A stretch of 64,000 nucleotides of DNA from Chitinophagaceae bacterium. GTDB lineage: Bacteria > Bacteroidota > Bacteroidia > Chitinophagales > Chitinophagaceae. This document shows positions 33,780 through 42,869 of this stretch, in pieces. A program made the translations under genes and the position numbers. The DNA lies in contig JAHBTL010000014.1 of the NCBI GenBank assembly GCA_019638615.1, forward strand, positions 62,001 through 126,000, in the 5' to 3' direction. Within the stretch, counting starts at the first letter, position 1; each line of letters starts with the position of its first letter. The notes below the pieces were generated by a model, which did no database searches, was not told where the DNA came from, and was given only the letters and a program-made list of their open reading frames with translations.

Positions 33780-34979
33780 CTACTCCTCAAACACTTCAAT
33801 TTGATGAGGGTCGCCCTGGGTGGTAACAACAGGTGATACACTTGCAGTATTGGTTGCCGGCTCGTAAGTGTAAATGCCAACGCCCGACGTACTTGCTATA
33901 CCGAAAAGTACTTTGTTTTCAAACAATCCTACCGAAGCTGCCTGACCACCTGAATAGGGGATATTCAGTTTCGTGATTTTTTGGTTGATAATGTCTATTT
34001 TAAAAGAGCCATAGGTTCTGTCGTTCACATAATCGGGCGGATTGCTTGCCAGTGCATAGATGTTGCCGGTAGCATATACCATACCTTTTCCTGCATAGCG
34101 AAAACGTTGCAGGTAATCAATTTTGTTTCCGGGAATATCGGTAATGTTATAATCTGAAGTATTGAAAAAATAAGTGGGGTCAAAACTTGTCTGACCATTT
34201 TTGATGCGTAAAAAGCCTGCTTTTTGACCAGCTACGAAACCATAAGAAGCCACACAATAAACATAAAGATCTCCGTTTTCATCAAAGAACAGGGACTTTT
34301 GTTCGTTCATGCTCCCTGCACTTGTACTGCGGTTGTCTGTTACAGAAATGATAGAGGAAGTATTGTCAACATCAATAATTAATATCTGAACGGGGTAATT
34401 GCTTGAATATCCGTTGGATGTTTGCCTGCACGCAACGTATAACTTTCCATTCCTGACAGCCATTATGCTTGGATCCGGGTTAGCATCTCCCAAGCCATAA
34501 GAGGTAAGGTCTATGGTATTCAGCGTTTCCATGGTTGTAGGGTTAAACACCAGTATTTTCCCCTTCTTATATAAAGATAGATAAGCCCTACTATCGCTCT
34601 CTACAACGGCACAAAGCGGAACCGAAGAAGCCGGAGCCGTCAAGCTGCCGGCTTCCGCAAGTGTGCCATCTGTTTGCCGGGTATATTTTTTTACAACATC
34701 CTCATAATTTTGGGGCATTACAAATACGTCGTTTTTATGTAAAGTAACATAGGCGTACTGAACTGTTTGCCTCGCTTTGCTGTTGGTATAACTGCCTACA
34801 TTTAAATCCTTCATCGTACCTACGTACCCGATGATGGGACTGGCTGATGCAATGTTAACGCCTATCAGGAATTTATCCAGGCTGGGGCCTGAACCGCCGC
34901 CATCATCATTTTTTTTGCATGATGAAAAAATGGCGGTAGCTGCTGCAATGGCGATTATTGCCATACATTTTATTTTCAT
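33780..34979 (-). CDS. DUF4374 lipoprotein, XusB-like
   Basis: 399 residues. The lipoprotein signal ends at FSSCKK (Cys about 21), followed by a Gly/Asp/Ser linker and repeated beta-propeller-like segments (YAYVTLHKNDVFVMPQ, AYLSLYKKGKILVFNPTTME, GKLYVACRQTSNG, LFFDENGDLYVYC). This fits DUF4374 (PF14298). To my knowledge, the Bacteroides xenosiderophore-binding lipoprotein XusB belongs here and works with the TonB receptor XusA, matching the receptor gene 11 bp upstream. The ligand is inferred to be a foreign siderophore. A related gene is at 53319. Confidence 0.75.
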   Translation of the reverse strand: MKIKCMAIIAIAAATAIFSSCKKNDDGGGSGPSLDKFLIGVNIASASPIIGYVGTMKDLNVGSYTNSKARQTVQYAYVTLHKNDVFVMPQNYEDVVKKYTRQTDGTLAEAGSLTAPASSVPLCAVVESDSRAYLSLYKKGKILVFNPTTMETLNTIDLTSYGLGDANPDPSIMAVRNGKLYVACRQTSNGYSSNYPVQILIIDVDNTSSIISVTDNRSTSAGSMNEQKSLFFDENGDLYVYCVASYGFVAGQKAGFLRIKNGQTSFDPTYFFNTSDYNITDIPGNKIDYLQRFRYAGKGMVYATGNIYALASNPPDYVNDRTYGSFKIDIINQKITKLNIPYSGGQAASVGLFENKVLFGIASTSGVGIYTYEPATNTASVSPVVTTQGDPHQIEVFEE

Positions 34980-34990
34980 AATTTTTGTTT

Positions 34991-37381
34991 TTATTTTATT
35001 GATGAATTAATTTTTTTGCCGAGTAATAAATACCGGAGTTTTATTCTGAATGTTCTGCCGGGTAATGGCTGGTTAAAATTATTTATCACACGTTCATCTG
35101 TAACATTATTGGCTTCCGCAGCTATAACGTATCGCTTGTTTTTAAAGGACTGCTCAAGGCTGAACGTATGCGTAAGGAAAGACGGAATAATATAATCGTC
35201 ATACACACTTACATTAAACCCATAATTGTATTGTGCACAATAGCCGCCTTCATAAAGCAGCTTTGTTTTGCTATTGCTGCCCAATAAATCATACCATGAA
35301 TATTCCACACTCCAGTTGCTGAAAAACTTCGGTGTATTGGGTATATCTAATTTGTACGTAGGATTGGCTACGTTTTGTGTGCCGGGCAAATATCTGTTGG
35401 CGTCTTTTAATTTTTGATAAGTGATATTGAAACTGGCATACAGGTCTTTGGTTATATCATATTTTATTTCAAAATCGGCTCCGTAAATGCGGGCTTTGGC
35501 AAAGTTTACATACCCGGTTGTTAAGCCGTTGCCGGCCAACTGTATCAGGTTGTTTACGATCATGTAGAAAGCATTGGCTTCCATTTGCAGCCGTTTTTCT
35601 TTTGCATTGGTTTTATCATATACCAATCCAACATTATTGTTATAGGCAATTTCAGGTTTCAGCAAAATAGAAGGCGTGATTAAAACACCATCGCCAAACA
35701 GCTCTTCATTAGCAGGCAACCGAAAAGCCCTTTCATGGCTGGCTTTCAGCATGAATGCTTTAGTTAAGTTGTAACGAACTCCGGCGTTGTACCCCAATTC
35801 CGATAACGTATTATTTACTTTATCCGGCGGCGCCTGCAGGTAGATATTGGTATTGTAACCTCCTGTTTTATTGTAATAATGTTTCAATGCAGCAGAGAAA
35901 AGCAGCTTGTCATCTTCCAGGCGGGCTTCCAGTGTCAGTCCCGTAATGGTATTCATAAGGTTACCGGGATAGTTGTAAATATTTTTTCCGGCATAAGCAT
36001 TGGCTACATCATCTTTGGGGTCAAGATAACCGTAACGGAGTGTGTTGTTAAGGTTAAGTGTAAATATGCTGTCTAATACATAATTAAAATTTACCTGGTG
36101 GCGAAATTCTGTTTGCTTTGTTATGGTAAAATTCGGACCATGCCCTAATTCGCCTTCCCCGTATAAACTTGGAAACGGATTATTGTTCCAATCATACATG
36201 TATCGTGAGGTATCAATAAAATTTACCTTGACGGCTCCAAATACGCCATGATAGTTAAGTGATAATTTATTGTTTAAAAGACCTTTCTTCTTTAAGTTTA
36301 ACAATCCTACAGCGGTAGTACCCTCTACTTGTATATGCCGGATATTTTGCTGGATACCCTGCAATTGTTTATGAATATTCAGGTATGCTCCTTCTATTTC
36401 TACTTCGTCAAACCACAGTTTATGAAAGCTGATATTTCCTCCGGCAAGCAGCGATTTGAATGTATCGTGATCCCGTTTAATTTTCAATCCCGGCTGGTAA
36501 GGCGATTCCATGATATAATTGTTATCGCTGCTGTTGGTAAAAATGCCTGCGCCGGCTTCAATACCGCTTTTGTCAAAGCTCTTTTTAAGAATTAACCCGG
36601 TATTTATTGTGTTGTAAGACTGATAAGAAGCGGTTGCATCTATGTAACTTACATCTCTGTGCCGTAATACCACATTTACTGCACTGCCCAATCCATCGCC
36701 GCCAAGCCATGCAGGTATCGCTCCTTTGTAAATTTCTATGCGTTCAATGATCTGAAGCGGCAAATCATCAATGCCCAAACTACCATCAGGTGTGTTGAGC
36801 GGATTTCCGTCAATATAAACCTGTACTCTTTTTCCTTCCAGTCCGCGAACAGATATCCTTGTATCGCTGCCTACGCCGCCGGTTCTTCTTATTTGCACAC
36901 CGGTCTGTCTTGCCAATAATTCTGTAAGATTGGTTGCCCTGTTTTCAATTTGCTTAGCCGAAAGAATGGTTACAGGCATTACATTGCTGCGCACTTTATT
37001 GGCTTCTGCCTGTTCTTCTGTCTGCCCCCTTACGATCACTTCGCCCAACTGCCCGGCAGACGGCTCCAACCGGATGTCCACACTGGAACTTTGGATAATG
37101 CCGGTATAGTTGCGGTAGCTGATATGTTGTACTACGATTTTATCCCCAACCTTTGCTTTCGGTAGCTTAAAGCTGCCGGTTTCATCGGTCATGGTGCCGG
37201 TTTTGCCGGAGGTAACGGAGGCTCCGACGATGGGATCGGTATTTGTTGCATCCCTTACCGTGCCCTTAACCTGTGCCATTGCCGTACAGGCAACAGCACA
37301 AAGTGAAATCATAAAAAGCAGCCGGATAGACAGGTGTTTGCTTAGATGATATTTTTCTTTAGTTACACATGTTTTTTTCAT
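34991..37381 (-). CDS. TonB-dependent receptor, XusA-like (copy 1)
   Basis: 796 residues from ATG 37381 (an ATG at 37402 precedes the basic signal-peptide start). The signal peptide ends CTAMAQVKG; a carboxypeptidase-like domain covers about 35-110, then the plug (PVTILSAKQIENRATNLTEL, VQIRRTGGVGSDTRISVRGL, ERIEIYKGAIPAWLGGDGLG) and the barrel ending FRIKLRYLLLGKKINSSIK. The pairing with a DUF4374 lipoprotein gene suggests xenosiderophore uptake. An AraC gene lies upstream in the same direction. A GTGCAA-AA-TTGCAC inverted repeat (37385-37398) sits just before the start codon. Confidence 0.82.
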   Translation of the reverse strand: MKKTCVTKEKYHLSKHLSIRLLFMISLCAVACTAMAQVKGTVRDATNTDPIVGASVTSGKTGTMTDETGSFKLPKAKVGDKIVVQHISYRNYTGIIQSSSVDIRLEPSAGQLGEVIVRGQTEEQAEANKVRSNVMPVTILSAKQIENRATNLTELLARQTGVQIRRTGGVGSDTRISVRGLEGKRVQVYIDGNPLNTPDGSLGIDDLPLQIIERIEIYKGAIPAWLGGDGLGSAVNVVLRHRDVSYIDATASYQSYNTINTGLILKKSFDKSGIEAGAGIFTNSSDNNYIMESPYQPGLKIKRDHDTFKSLLAGGNISFHKLWFDEVEIEGAYLNIHKQLQGIQQNIRHIQVEGTTAVGLLNLKKKGLLNNKLSLNYHGVFGAVKVNFIDTSRYMYDWNNNPFPSLYGEGELGHGPNFTITKQTEFRHQVNFNYVLDSIFTLNLNNTLRYGYLDPKDDVANAYAGKNIYNYPGNLMNTITGLTLEARLEDDKLLFSAALKHYYNKTGGYNTNIYLQAPPDKVNNTLSELGYNAGVRYNLTKAFMLKASHERAFRLPANEELFGDGVLITPSILLKPEIAYNNNVGLVYDKTNAKEKRLQMEANAFYMIVNNLIQLAGNGLTTGYVNFAKARIYGADFEIKYDITKDLYASFNITYQKLKDANRYLPGTQNVANPTYKLDIPNTPKFFSNWSVEYSWYDLLGSNSKTKLLYEGGYCAQYNYGFNVSVYDDYIIPSFLTHTFSLEQSFKNKRYVIAAEANNVTDERVINNFNQPLPGRTFRIKLRYLLLGKKINSSIK

Positions 37382-37506
37382 TGCGTGCAAAATTGCACAC
37401 AAGACATTTTGGCTTCGTTATGCGAAAAGCTATATTTTTTATGCAAAAAGCCCAATATTCGGCTTGTTCCCGCAGTTTTGATAACTGCTTTTTTAGGCAA
37501 CTGTTA

Positions 37507-38493
37507 TCAACCTTTCACAAACTTCAATGGCGAAACGCCAAACCGTCTTTTGAAAGCCAGGGAGAAATTTGCCACATTGCTGTACCCGAGGTAGTCGCTA
37601 AGTTCCGAAACATTCATCTGGCCGGACAGCAGCAGTTCCTTGGCTTTTTCCATTTTTACCTCAGCAATTAAACCGAATACGGATACGCCAAAAACTTCTT
37701 TAAATCCTTTTTTCAGTGAAGTAATATTTGTGCCTACCATGCCGGCCAGTTCGGAGAGCGACAACGGGGCTTCAAGATTTTGCAGAGCGATATCTTTGGC
37801 ATGGTGCAGCTTCTCCACGGCATCATGCCTCAACAGGCAGGAGGTGGAGCAACGATGAGCCTGCAACTGCTCCAACTGCATCAGGAACAGATCCATCACT
37901 TTGGCTTCAAGAAACACTCTTTTATAAACACCCCTTTTATCACAATGGAGGATAGCATTGATTAGCTGCATCATGGCAGGAGTAACGGGCATATTGTGCG
38001 GGCTTATTTGGGTGGGTTCCTGCCTGTCTATGGATTTCAGGAACTTGTCCAGCAACGTCGTACCCATATTCTCCGCATAACGCCTGAACCGGGGTACGGG
38101 GATATGTATTTCCAATGCCCGGGATAAACGGCTGTATTGGTAGTAGCCTTTTCCGGCAGGTGCATACACAATATTATGGCTGCCGGCAACGAAGTCGGAA
38201 TAATCAAAACCATTGGTGTTTCGGGTAGAATGCCCGCTTAGCTCAAAGTGCAGTTCCACCACTTCGTAATCGGCTTCGCCCTCAATAGCAATATCCCTGT
38301 TAAGGTGCATTTCCTCATACGCAATGTGTATATTATCGAAGTAAAGTTCGTGAAGCAAGCCTTTTCCCATTGCATTTTCAAAAACGACAATATGCCTTTC
38401 GGAAAACGGATGCAGGGGGTCGTGAAACCCTCCGGGCAGGAGGGTGTGCAAAACCGGCTCAATAAGCTCTTGTATTTTGATGGAATATTGCAT
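37507..38493 (-). CDS. AraC-family regulator, PchR/YbtA-like
   Basis: 328 residues. The DNA-binding end shows LSLSELAGMVGTNITSLKKGF, KEVFGVSVFGLIAEVKMEKA and VSELSDYLGYSNVANFSLAF. The sensing part has NIVYAPAGKGYYQYSRLSRALEIHIP, similar to the regulator at 57058, so these two form a sub-branch. It lies 125 bp upstream of the XusA-like receptor and probably regulates it. Its own upstream region carries a perfect hairpin and a candidate DtxR box. Confidence 0.86.
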   Translation of the reverse strand: MQYSIKIQELIEPVLHTLLPGGFHDPLHPFSERHIVVFENAMGKGLLHELYFDNIHIAYEEMHLNRDIAIEGEADYEVVELHFELSGHSTRNTNGFDYSDFVAGSHNIVYAPAGKGYYQYSRLSRALEIHIPVPRFRRYAENMGTTLLDKFLKSIDRQEPTQISPHNMPVTPAMMQLINAILHCDKRGVYKRVFLEAKVMDLFLMQLEQLQAHRCSTSCLLRHDAVEKLHHAKDIALQNLEAPLSLSELAGMVGTNITSLKKGFKEVFGVSVFGLIAEVKMEKAKELLLSGQMNVSELSDYLGYSNVANFSLAFKRRFGVSPLKFVKG

Positions 38494-38527
38494 CGCTATA
38501 TCTTATTTTAATATTTGTGTAGCCTTT

Positions 38528-38544
38528 CCTCAACCCGGTTGAGG
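38528..38544. promoter_or_regulatory. perfect 17-bp palindrome in the AraC leader
   Basis: CCTCAACC-C-GGTTGAGG is a perfect inverted repeat 35 bp before the AraC start codon and 24 bp downstream of an AAACTTTG -7-like element (38568-38575, minus strand). It could be an operator or a leader hairpin. The remainder of the 300-bp gap (38494-38793) holds only this and the DtxR-like box at 38696. Confidence 0.35.
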
Positions 38545-38695
38545 CATATACACCTGCCTGAAACGGGCAAAGTTTCTCTTTTGTAAAAGACCAATTGTCA
38601 CGCTTGTTTCATATTATATAAAAATTCCTCTTACGGAAAAAAAATCCTTTATGCAGAAGATTAATTCCACAGAAAGCTATAATCTTTTACTTTTT

Positions 38696-38711
38696 ATTAG
38701 ATAAATCTAAT
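38696..38711. promoter_or_regulatory. candidate DtxR-family operator
   Basis: ATTAGAT-AA-ATCTAAT, a perfect inverted repeat identical in its half-sites to the one at 41518-41533 and similar to those at 46006 and 46729. It lies about 200 bp upstream of the AraC gene, so its target promoter is uncertain. Confidence 0.5.
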
Positions 38712-38793
38712 ATTTTTTATTTCATAGACTAATATTTCTTTGTAAGAAAACTATAAAAGCATAATAGGAGGTGTTAACGAGCTTTGTGCTGAT

Positions 38794-39396
38794 TCATATT
38801 AACCGCCTTACTTTTTGCCTGTAGTCAATATTTTTCTGACCGTGTTCGTTCGTTAAAAATTCTTCTTCAAGCCGGATATGTATTTGAATGAGGACATACC
38901 CCAATATCAAAAATAATAATGTTAATGCGTTGGGAGTCGTAAGTATAAGTCCTGTTAATGCGAAAAGCAGCCCCAGATATATCGGGTTGCGGGAAACAGA
39001 AAACAATCCCTTTGTTATCAATGCTGTTTTTGTTTTCTTATCAATGCCGATCCGTAATGAGCTTCTCATATTATCTTGTGCAATAATTGTCCAAACCAAT
39101 GAAAAGGATAAAAGCCCGAGACCAATATATTTCGCAACGAAATTGTCAAGCCCTGAAATCGGTAAAAAGCTGTCATAGCAGGCAGGGAAAATTGCGAAAA
39201 CCAGGACATACATGAACAATGCAAATACTAATATTTTAAAATAGGATCCAATAAGGCTATATACGCTGTCATCTTTAGGAATTACAAGCGGACTTTTCCC
39301 TGTTCTCCTGCTGACGGCAATGATTTTCCATACAAAAGTTACTCCAAAAAACAGGATGAAATAAGCCGGCAAAATTAACCTTAATAAATCAGTCAT
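38794..39396 (-). CDS. isoprenylcysteine-methyltransferase-like membrane protein
   Basis: 200 residues with about five membrane helices. It has the signature of the ICMT/PEMT-like membrane methyltransferases: ALITKGLFSVSRNPIYLGLL, then a hydrophobic hairpin, and IRLEEEFLTNEHGQKNIDY with a final RRLI. These residues bind S-adenosylmethionine at the membrane face. The bacterial substrate is not known; the family name reflects eukaryotic enzymes only. The gene is AT-rich like its neighbours at 24-33 kb. Confidence 0.82.
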   Translation of the reverse strand: MTDLLRLILPAYFILFFGVTFVWKIIAVSRRTGKSPLVIPKDDSVYSLIGSYFKILVFALFMYVLVFAIFPACYDSFLPISGLDNFVAKYIGLGLLSFSLVWTIIAQDNMRSSLRIGIDKKTKTALITKGLFSVSRNPIYLGLLFALTGLILTTPNALTLLFLILGYVLIQIHIRLEEEFLTNEHGQKNIDYRQKVRRLI

Positions 39397-39459
39397 TGTT
39401 TGTGTACTATTGTTTTGAAATGTTGGATTGGTGTAATTGTAATAATGATACAGGGTTGT

Positions 39460-39532
39460 CTATCCCCTTAACTCACTTGGCAAAAAGCCGAACCTTTTCT
39501 TAAAAGCCACAGTAAAGTGATGCGGGTTTTTA
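39460..39532 (-). pseudogene. 3'-terminal fragment of an AraC gene next to KilA-N copy B
   Basis: The last 24 codons and TAG of an AraC gene (YKNPHHFTVAFKKRFGFLPS then ELRG). Its broken 5' end coincides with the stop codon of the KilA-N gene at 39530. The intact AraC gene with the same end begins on the other side of the KilA-N gene, at 40482. The bases downstream (about 39424-39452) resemble those after the AraC gene at 26919. Confidence 0.85.
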
Positions 39533-40351
39533 TTTGAACTTTTTAACTGCCTTATTTTGAATCAGTGATTTCATCTGTGTAATGGCAACTTTGTTCAGTT
39601 GGATAAGCCTGTCGCTTTGCGATAAACCTTGTTGGATAAGCAAAGCGTTTATGCTCTCCATATTGCTTAATACAACCAATTGTTCCAATGTGGCATAATC
39701 TCTTATGTTACCTTTTTGGTCGGGGTTATTGTCCCGCCATTCTTTTGCCGTAATGCCGAAAAGGGCAACATTCAGCAAATCGGCTTCGTTGGCATAAACA
39801 AAACTTGCCTGTTGTTTGGTAATTTCTTTTGGAATTAAGTTTGCTTTGATTGCGTCTGTATGGATTTGATAATTTACTTTGGCTAAAGTCCTTTGTAAAT
39901 TCCATTCTAATTTCAGGCGGTCGGTTTCTTCGTTTTTTAAGCGTTGAAATTCCCTGATGAGGAAATACTTGAATTCGGCAGACAACCAGGTTCCAAATTC
40001 AAATGCAATATCTTTATGTGCAAAAATACCTCCGCCATAACGCCCCGATTTCGAGAAAATTCCTATTGCATTTGTCACTTCTACCCAACGTTTTGGTGTT
40101 AAAAACAATCTGCCTTCTCCATTTCTAACCGTATGGAATCCCATACGGTTAAAATTCGGATTATTTACCTGCTCCCAAACTGCCAAAAAATCGACTGTAT
40201 AGTGGGTACTCATCCAATTTGAAACAACAATGCGAGCTTCTAAATTGTCTTTGTAGCCAGCCATATCGGTTAAAGAAATATAATCCTCATTGTTCTGCTG
40301 AATAACTGTTATCTCTGTATTTGATACGCTTATTTTTGAACTTTTTGTCAT
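39530..40351 (-). CDS. KilA-N domain protein (copy B)
   Basis: 273 residues with the same design as copy A at 29872: KilA-N domain (YISLTDMAGYKDNLEARIVV, NWMSTHYTVDFLAVWEQVNN, GIFAHKDIAFEFGTW) and a C-terminal half from LKLEWNLQRTLAKVNYQIHT to KAVKKFK with only scattered differences. The N-terminal half has diverged much more, particularly around MGFHTVRNGEGRLFLTPKRW. It lies between an intact AraC gene and a copy of that gene's 3' end. Function unknown. Confidence 0.85.
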   Translation of the reverse strand: MTKSSKISVSNTEITVIQQNNEDYISLTDMAGYKDNLEARIVVSNWMSTHYTVDFLAVWEQVNNPNFNRMGFHTVRNGEGRLFLTPKRWVEVTNAIGIFSKSGRYGGGIFAHKDIAFEFGTWLSAEFKYFLIREFQRLKNEETDRLKLEWNLQRTLAKVNYQIHTDAIKANLIPKEITKQQASFVYANEADLLNVALFGITAKEWRDNNPDQKGNIRDYATLEQLVVLSNMESINALLIQQGLSQSDRLIQLNKVAITQMKSLIQNKAVKKFK

Positions 40352-40481
40352 ATTATGTTATCAAATGACGAATTTACAAAAACTAATTTTTTGTGTTAGC
40401 AATCCGTTGTTATTCCCTTTATTTACAGTCATTTTATTTCCATGGAAAACCTGGTCGCCTTATTGGGTGTAACAGGGTTAT

Positions 40482-41441
40482 CTATCCCCTCAACTCACTT
40501 GGCAAAAAGCCAAACCGTTTCTTAAACGCTGCTGTAAAATGATGAGGATTTTTATACCCGACTACATAAGCCACTTCGCCCACATATTTTTTCTCTTCAA
40601 GCAGCATCCGCTTGGCTTCCTGCATCCGTACCTCGCTTAGGTAGCCGAAAACCGTAGTACCCAATACTTCCCGGAAACCGGTTTTCAATTTCTGCTGGTT
40701 CAGGCCGAAATGTGCGGCAAGGTAAATGATGGAGCAGGCTTCGCCGTAATGCCTGTCTATAAATTCTTTGGCTTCGTATATTTTTTCAATATCCGCCTTT
40801 TTGAGCAGGGTTGCAAACTGCCGCTCATCAGCAGTCAGGCTGTTGATTTGTAACAGGTACAGTTCCATTAATTTCGACTCCAGGTACAGTCGCTTCATCA
40901 TACCCGAATACGGACAATTCCGAATACTGGAAATCAGGAAAAACATTTCGGGAGAAATGGGGGCTGTCTTTCCTACCCAGCCGGTTTTCCGGTCGGTCAT
41001 ATAATCCATGATGATATTGCCCGGGCTGTCCAGGCCGAGGTTAAGGCGTTCAAATACACTTTTGGACAGCTTCACTTCCAGAAAGGTGTGCAAGCTGTTT
41101 TTATCGCCTGTTACCTGGTGTGAGCCTGCATAGCCATTGCTGTAAAACAGGCTATGCCTTAACGGTTGCAGGTCGAAGTTCCCGCCGTCAAAATGATTGG
41201 AGCTTGTGCCGGTCATATTGTAATGGAGTTCTACAAATTCCTCCTCGCTCTCCACGTTAACCGTAGCCGGTTGGTCAACGGAGCAGTTGCACCACCGCAT
41301 GGATACCCCGTCAAAAACAATTTCTTCCGCTTTGCAGTGATGCAGTTTGTTACCGATATAATGCTCTGTTATCCGCTCAAAGAGATGACCTGTACCATTC
41401 GGTATGCCGGTATCATATATTTTTCCAACAATTGTTCCCAT
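40482..41441 (-). CDS. AraC-family regulator, PchR/YbtA-like
   Basis: 319 residues. DNA-binding end: CSIIYLAAHFGLNQQKLKTGF, REVLGTTVFGYLSEVRMQEA and VGEVAYVVGYKNPHHFTAAF. No receptor or transporter gene is directly next to it; the adjacent KilA-N gene follows downstream. Its end is the sequence copied at 33568 and 39460, which suggests several related AraC genes once stood here. The promoter carries a DtxR-type palindrome, so it is probably iron-repressed. Confidence 0.86.
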   Translation of the reverse strand: MGTIVGKIYDTGIPNGTGHLFERITEHYIGNKLHHCKAEEIVFDGVSMRWCNCSVDQPATVNVESEEEFVELHYNMTGTSSNHFDGGNFDLQPLRHSLFYSNGYAGSHQVTGDKNSLHTFLEVKLSKSVFERLNLGLDSPGNIIMDYMTDRKTGWVGKTAPISPEMFFLISSIRNCPYSGMMKRLYLESKLMELYLLQINSLTADERQFATLLKKADIEKIYEAKEFIDRHYGEACSIIYLAAHFGLNQQKLKTGFREVLGTTVFGYLSEVRMQEAKRMLLEEKKYVGEVAYVVGYKNPHHFTAAFKKRFGFLPSELRG

Positions 41442-41505
41442 TTCGTTGACTTTAATTCTGTTTCTGTTTCACAATAACACTCTCAATAAAAGTATTTTGC
41501 ACATT

Positions 41506-41533
41506 TAAAGGTAAAAAATTAGATTCATCTAAT
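41506..41533 (-). promoter_or_regulatory. AraC promoter with candidate DtxR operator
   Basis: On the minus strand TACCTTTA (41506-41513) is a near-consensus -7 box. ATTAGAT-GA-ATCTAAT (41518-41533) lies directly upstream, inside the -7/-33 spacer, where a bound repressor would block RNA polymerase. Confidence 0.6.
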
Positions 41534-41874
41534 TTTTCATTTAAGAAGCTATAAAAATCATGGATAGTAGCAGAACATATAAAAAGAAAGGCATCGCCCG
41601 GTTGCTTGAATTAAACGGGCAACGAAATACGGAGCTTATGGCCGTTATTGTTTCAGTTTTAATTGTCGGGCTGGCCAGCTATGACTGCCACCTACTGTTG
41701 GGCATTCTTGCACACCGTGCCACCTTTCATATTCTATACGGGCTTCGCAAAAGAATGGCACAAGGGAAGGAATGGGTATTTCAGTGTGTGAAGACAGATA
41801 CAAATAGGGGAAAAGTAGCAGGTGTCTGCCTCTACTTTATTTTTTCAATTAATAAAAAGAAACTGTTGAAATAT
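41534..41874. other. gap between the AraC promoter and the HAD gene
   Basis: A plus-strand frame starts at ATG 41560 after TATAAAAATC and stays open to 42117, but its second half is antisense to the HAD gene. Its first 85 residues (DSSRTYKKKGIARLLELNGQ, then a hydrophobic AVIVSVLIVGLASYDCHLLL segment) could be the start of a broken gene. I recognise no family and make no call. Confidence 0.3.
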
Positions 41875-42318
41875 TCACCAGAACAGCGACCACTTTCCTT
41901 TTTTCCTCTTTCTACCGTTATGGTGCGCCTCTTCATTTTTAAGCTGATAGAAAAAATCACTTCCTTCGGGATGCAGCATCTGCCAGATAGCATCCCAGCC
42001 GATAAAGCCACCTATATTCCTGTCATCAATAAATATATCGGCATTGATCTTCCGGCTGTAATTGCCTTCTTTTGTTTCTCCCGGATAGTTTTCATTAACG
42101 GCATAAAAATGTATTGAATGCCTGCGGCAAAAGTCAACGGCATCGTCTAATTCCTTCTCCTGCCTGAATGTCCAGAGTATCAGGCGATGACCTTTTAGCT
42201 CAAGGGCTTTTAACGTAGCAAAAGCAAACAGCATCTCCTTACCGATTTTCGGATAGGCATGTTCAACAATGGTTCCGTCAAAGTCCACGGCTATTATTTT
42301 CCCGCTTGTATTTATCAT
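41875..42318 (-). CDS. HAD-like phosphatase, BT0820-type
   Basis: 147 residues with HAD motif I IIAVDFDGTIVEHAYPKIGK (nucleophile Asp and Asp+2), motif II HRLILWTFRQ, and acidic motif IINADIFIDDRNIGGF. This is the capless form known from Bacteroides BT0820 and annotated as a HAD-type phosphatase of unknown substrate. A C-terminal basic extension (HHNGRKRKKGKWSLFW) is not typical. It is the last gene of the minus-strand set starting with the His-rich gene, 47 bp after the TPR gene. Confidence 0.8.
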   Translation of the reverse strand: MINTSGKIIAVDFDGTIVEHAYPKIGKEMLFAFATLKALELKGHRLILWTFRQEKELDDAVDFCRRHSIHFYAVNENYPGETKEGNYSRKINADIFIDDRNIGGFIGWDAIWQMLHPEGSDFFYQLKNEEAHHNGRKRKKGKWSLFW

Positions 42319-42365
42319 CCTGTCCTATAATTTATTATCATTTTTTACTGAATTACGCATATATT

Positions 42366-42830
42366 CTATGCATTGATATTGATTAGCTTATTTTCTGCTA
42401 ATTGCTCTTTCAGGCTTATCAGCAGTTGCTGCTGCCTTTTTTCTTCGCCGTTTTCCCCGGCAAAATTGAGCAGGGCAACGCTTGCCTTTTTCAGCTCATT
42501 CTGAAGTTCATCCCTCTTTACTTCCTCCTGTTTGGAAAGATGAAGCAGATAATACACTACCCGTTTGAGCATATTTTCTGCTTCTTTCCTCTGTCCAAGC
42601 TCATCGTAGGTATTGGAAAGATTGTTGCACGAAATGATATAGACCTGCATAAACGGAATAGCCACCCGCAGGCAATCCCCCTGGTGATTGTTCAGCGCCT
42701 CTGCCTGATATAAGGCGTCTTTATAAACTGACAACGCTTTTTCAAAATCTCCTTTATTGAAAAAATCATTTGCGGCCGCCGTTAACGCTTTCCAGTGGTT
42801 TTCTATATGGCTTATACAGGTATCACTCAT
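42366..42830 (-). CDS. TPR-like helical protein
   Basis: 154 residues, cytoplasmic, without a signal peptide. It contains at least two tetratricopeptide-like helix pairs (WKALTAAANDFFNKGDFEKALSVYKDAL and VYIISCNNLSNTYDELGQRKEAENMLKRVV) and a C-terminal coiled-coil-prone helix (EEVKRDELQNELKKASVALL). Probably a protein-protein interaction adaptor. It is 39 bp downstream of the thioredoxin gene, in the receptor operon. Confidence 0.7.
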   Translation of the reverse strand: MSDTCISHIENHWKALTAAANDFFNKGDFEKALSVYKDALYQAEALNNHQGDCLRVAIPFMQVYIISCNNLSNTYDELGQRKEAENMLKRVVYYLLHLSKQEEVKRDELQNELKKASVALLNFAGENGEEKRQQQLLISLKEQLAENKLININA

Positions 42831-42869
42831 CTTATTTCAAATTTTTGCTTGCATAGTCCATAACAATAT

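Noticed and set aside
41560-42117. 185-codon plus-strand frame
   Set aside because: Its second half is antisense to the HAD gene. The first half could be a remnant, but there is no family match, so no CDS was called.
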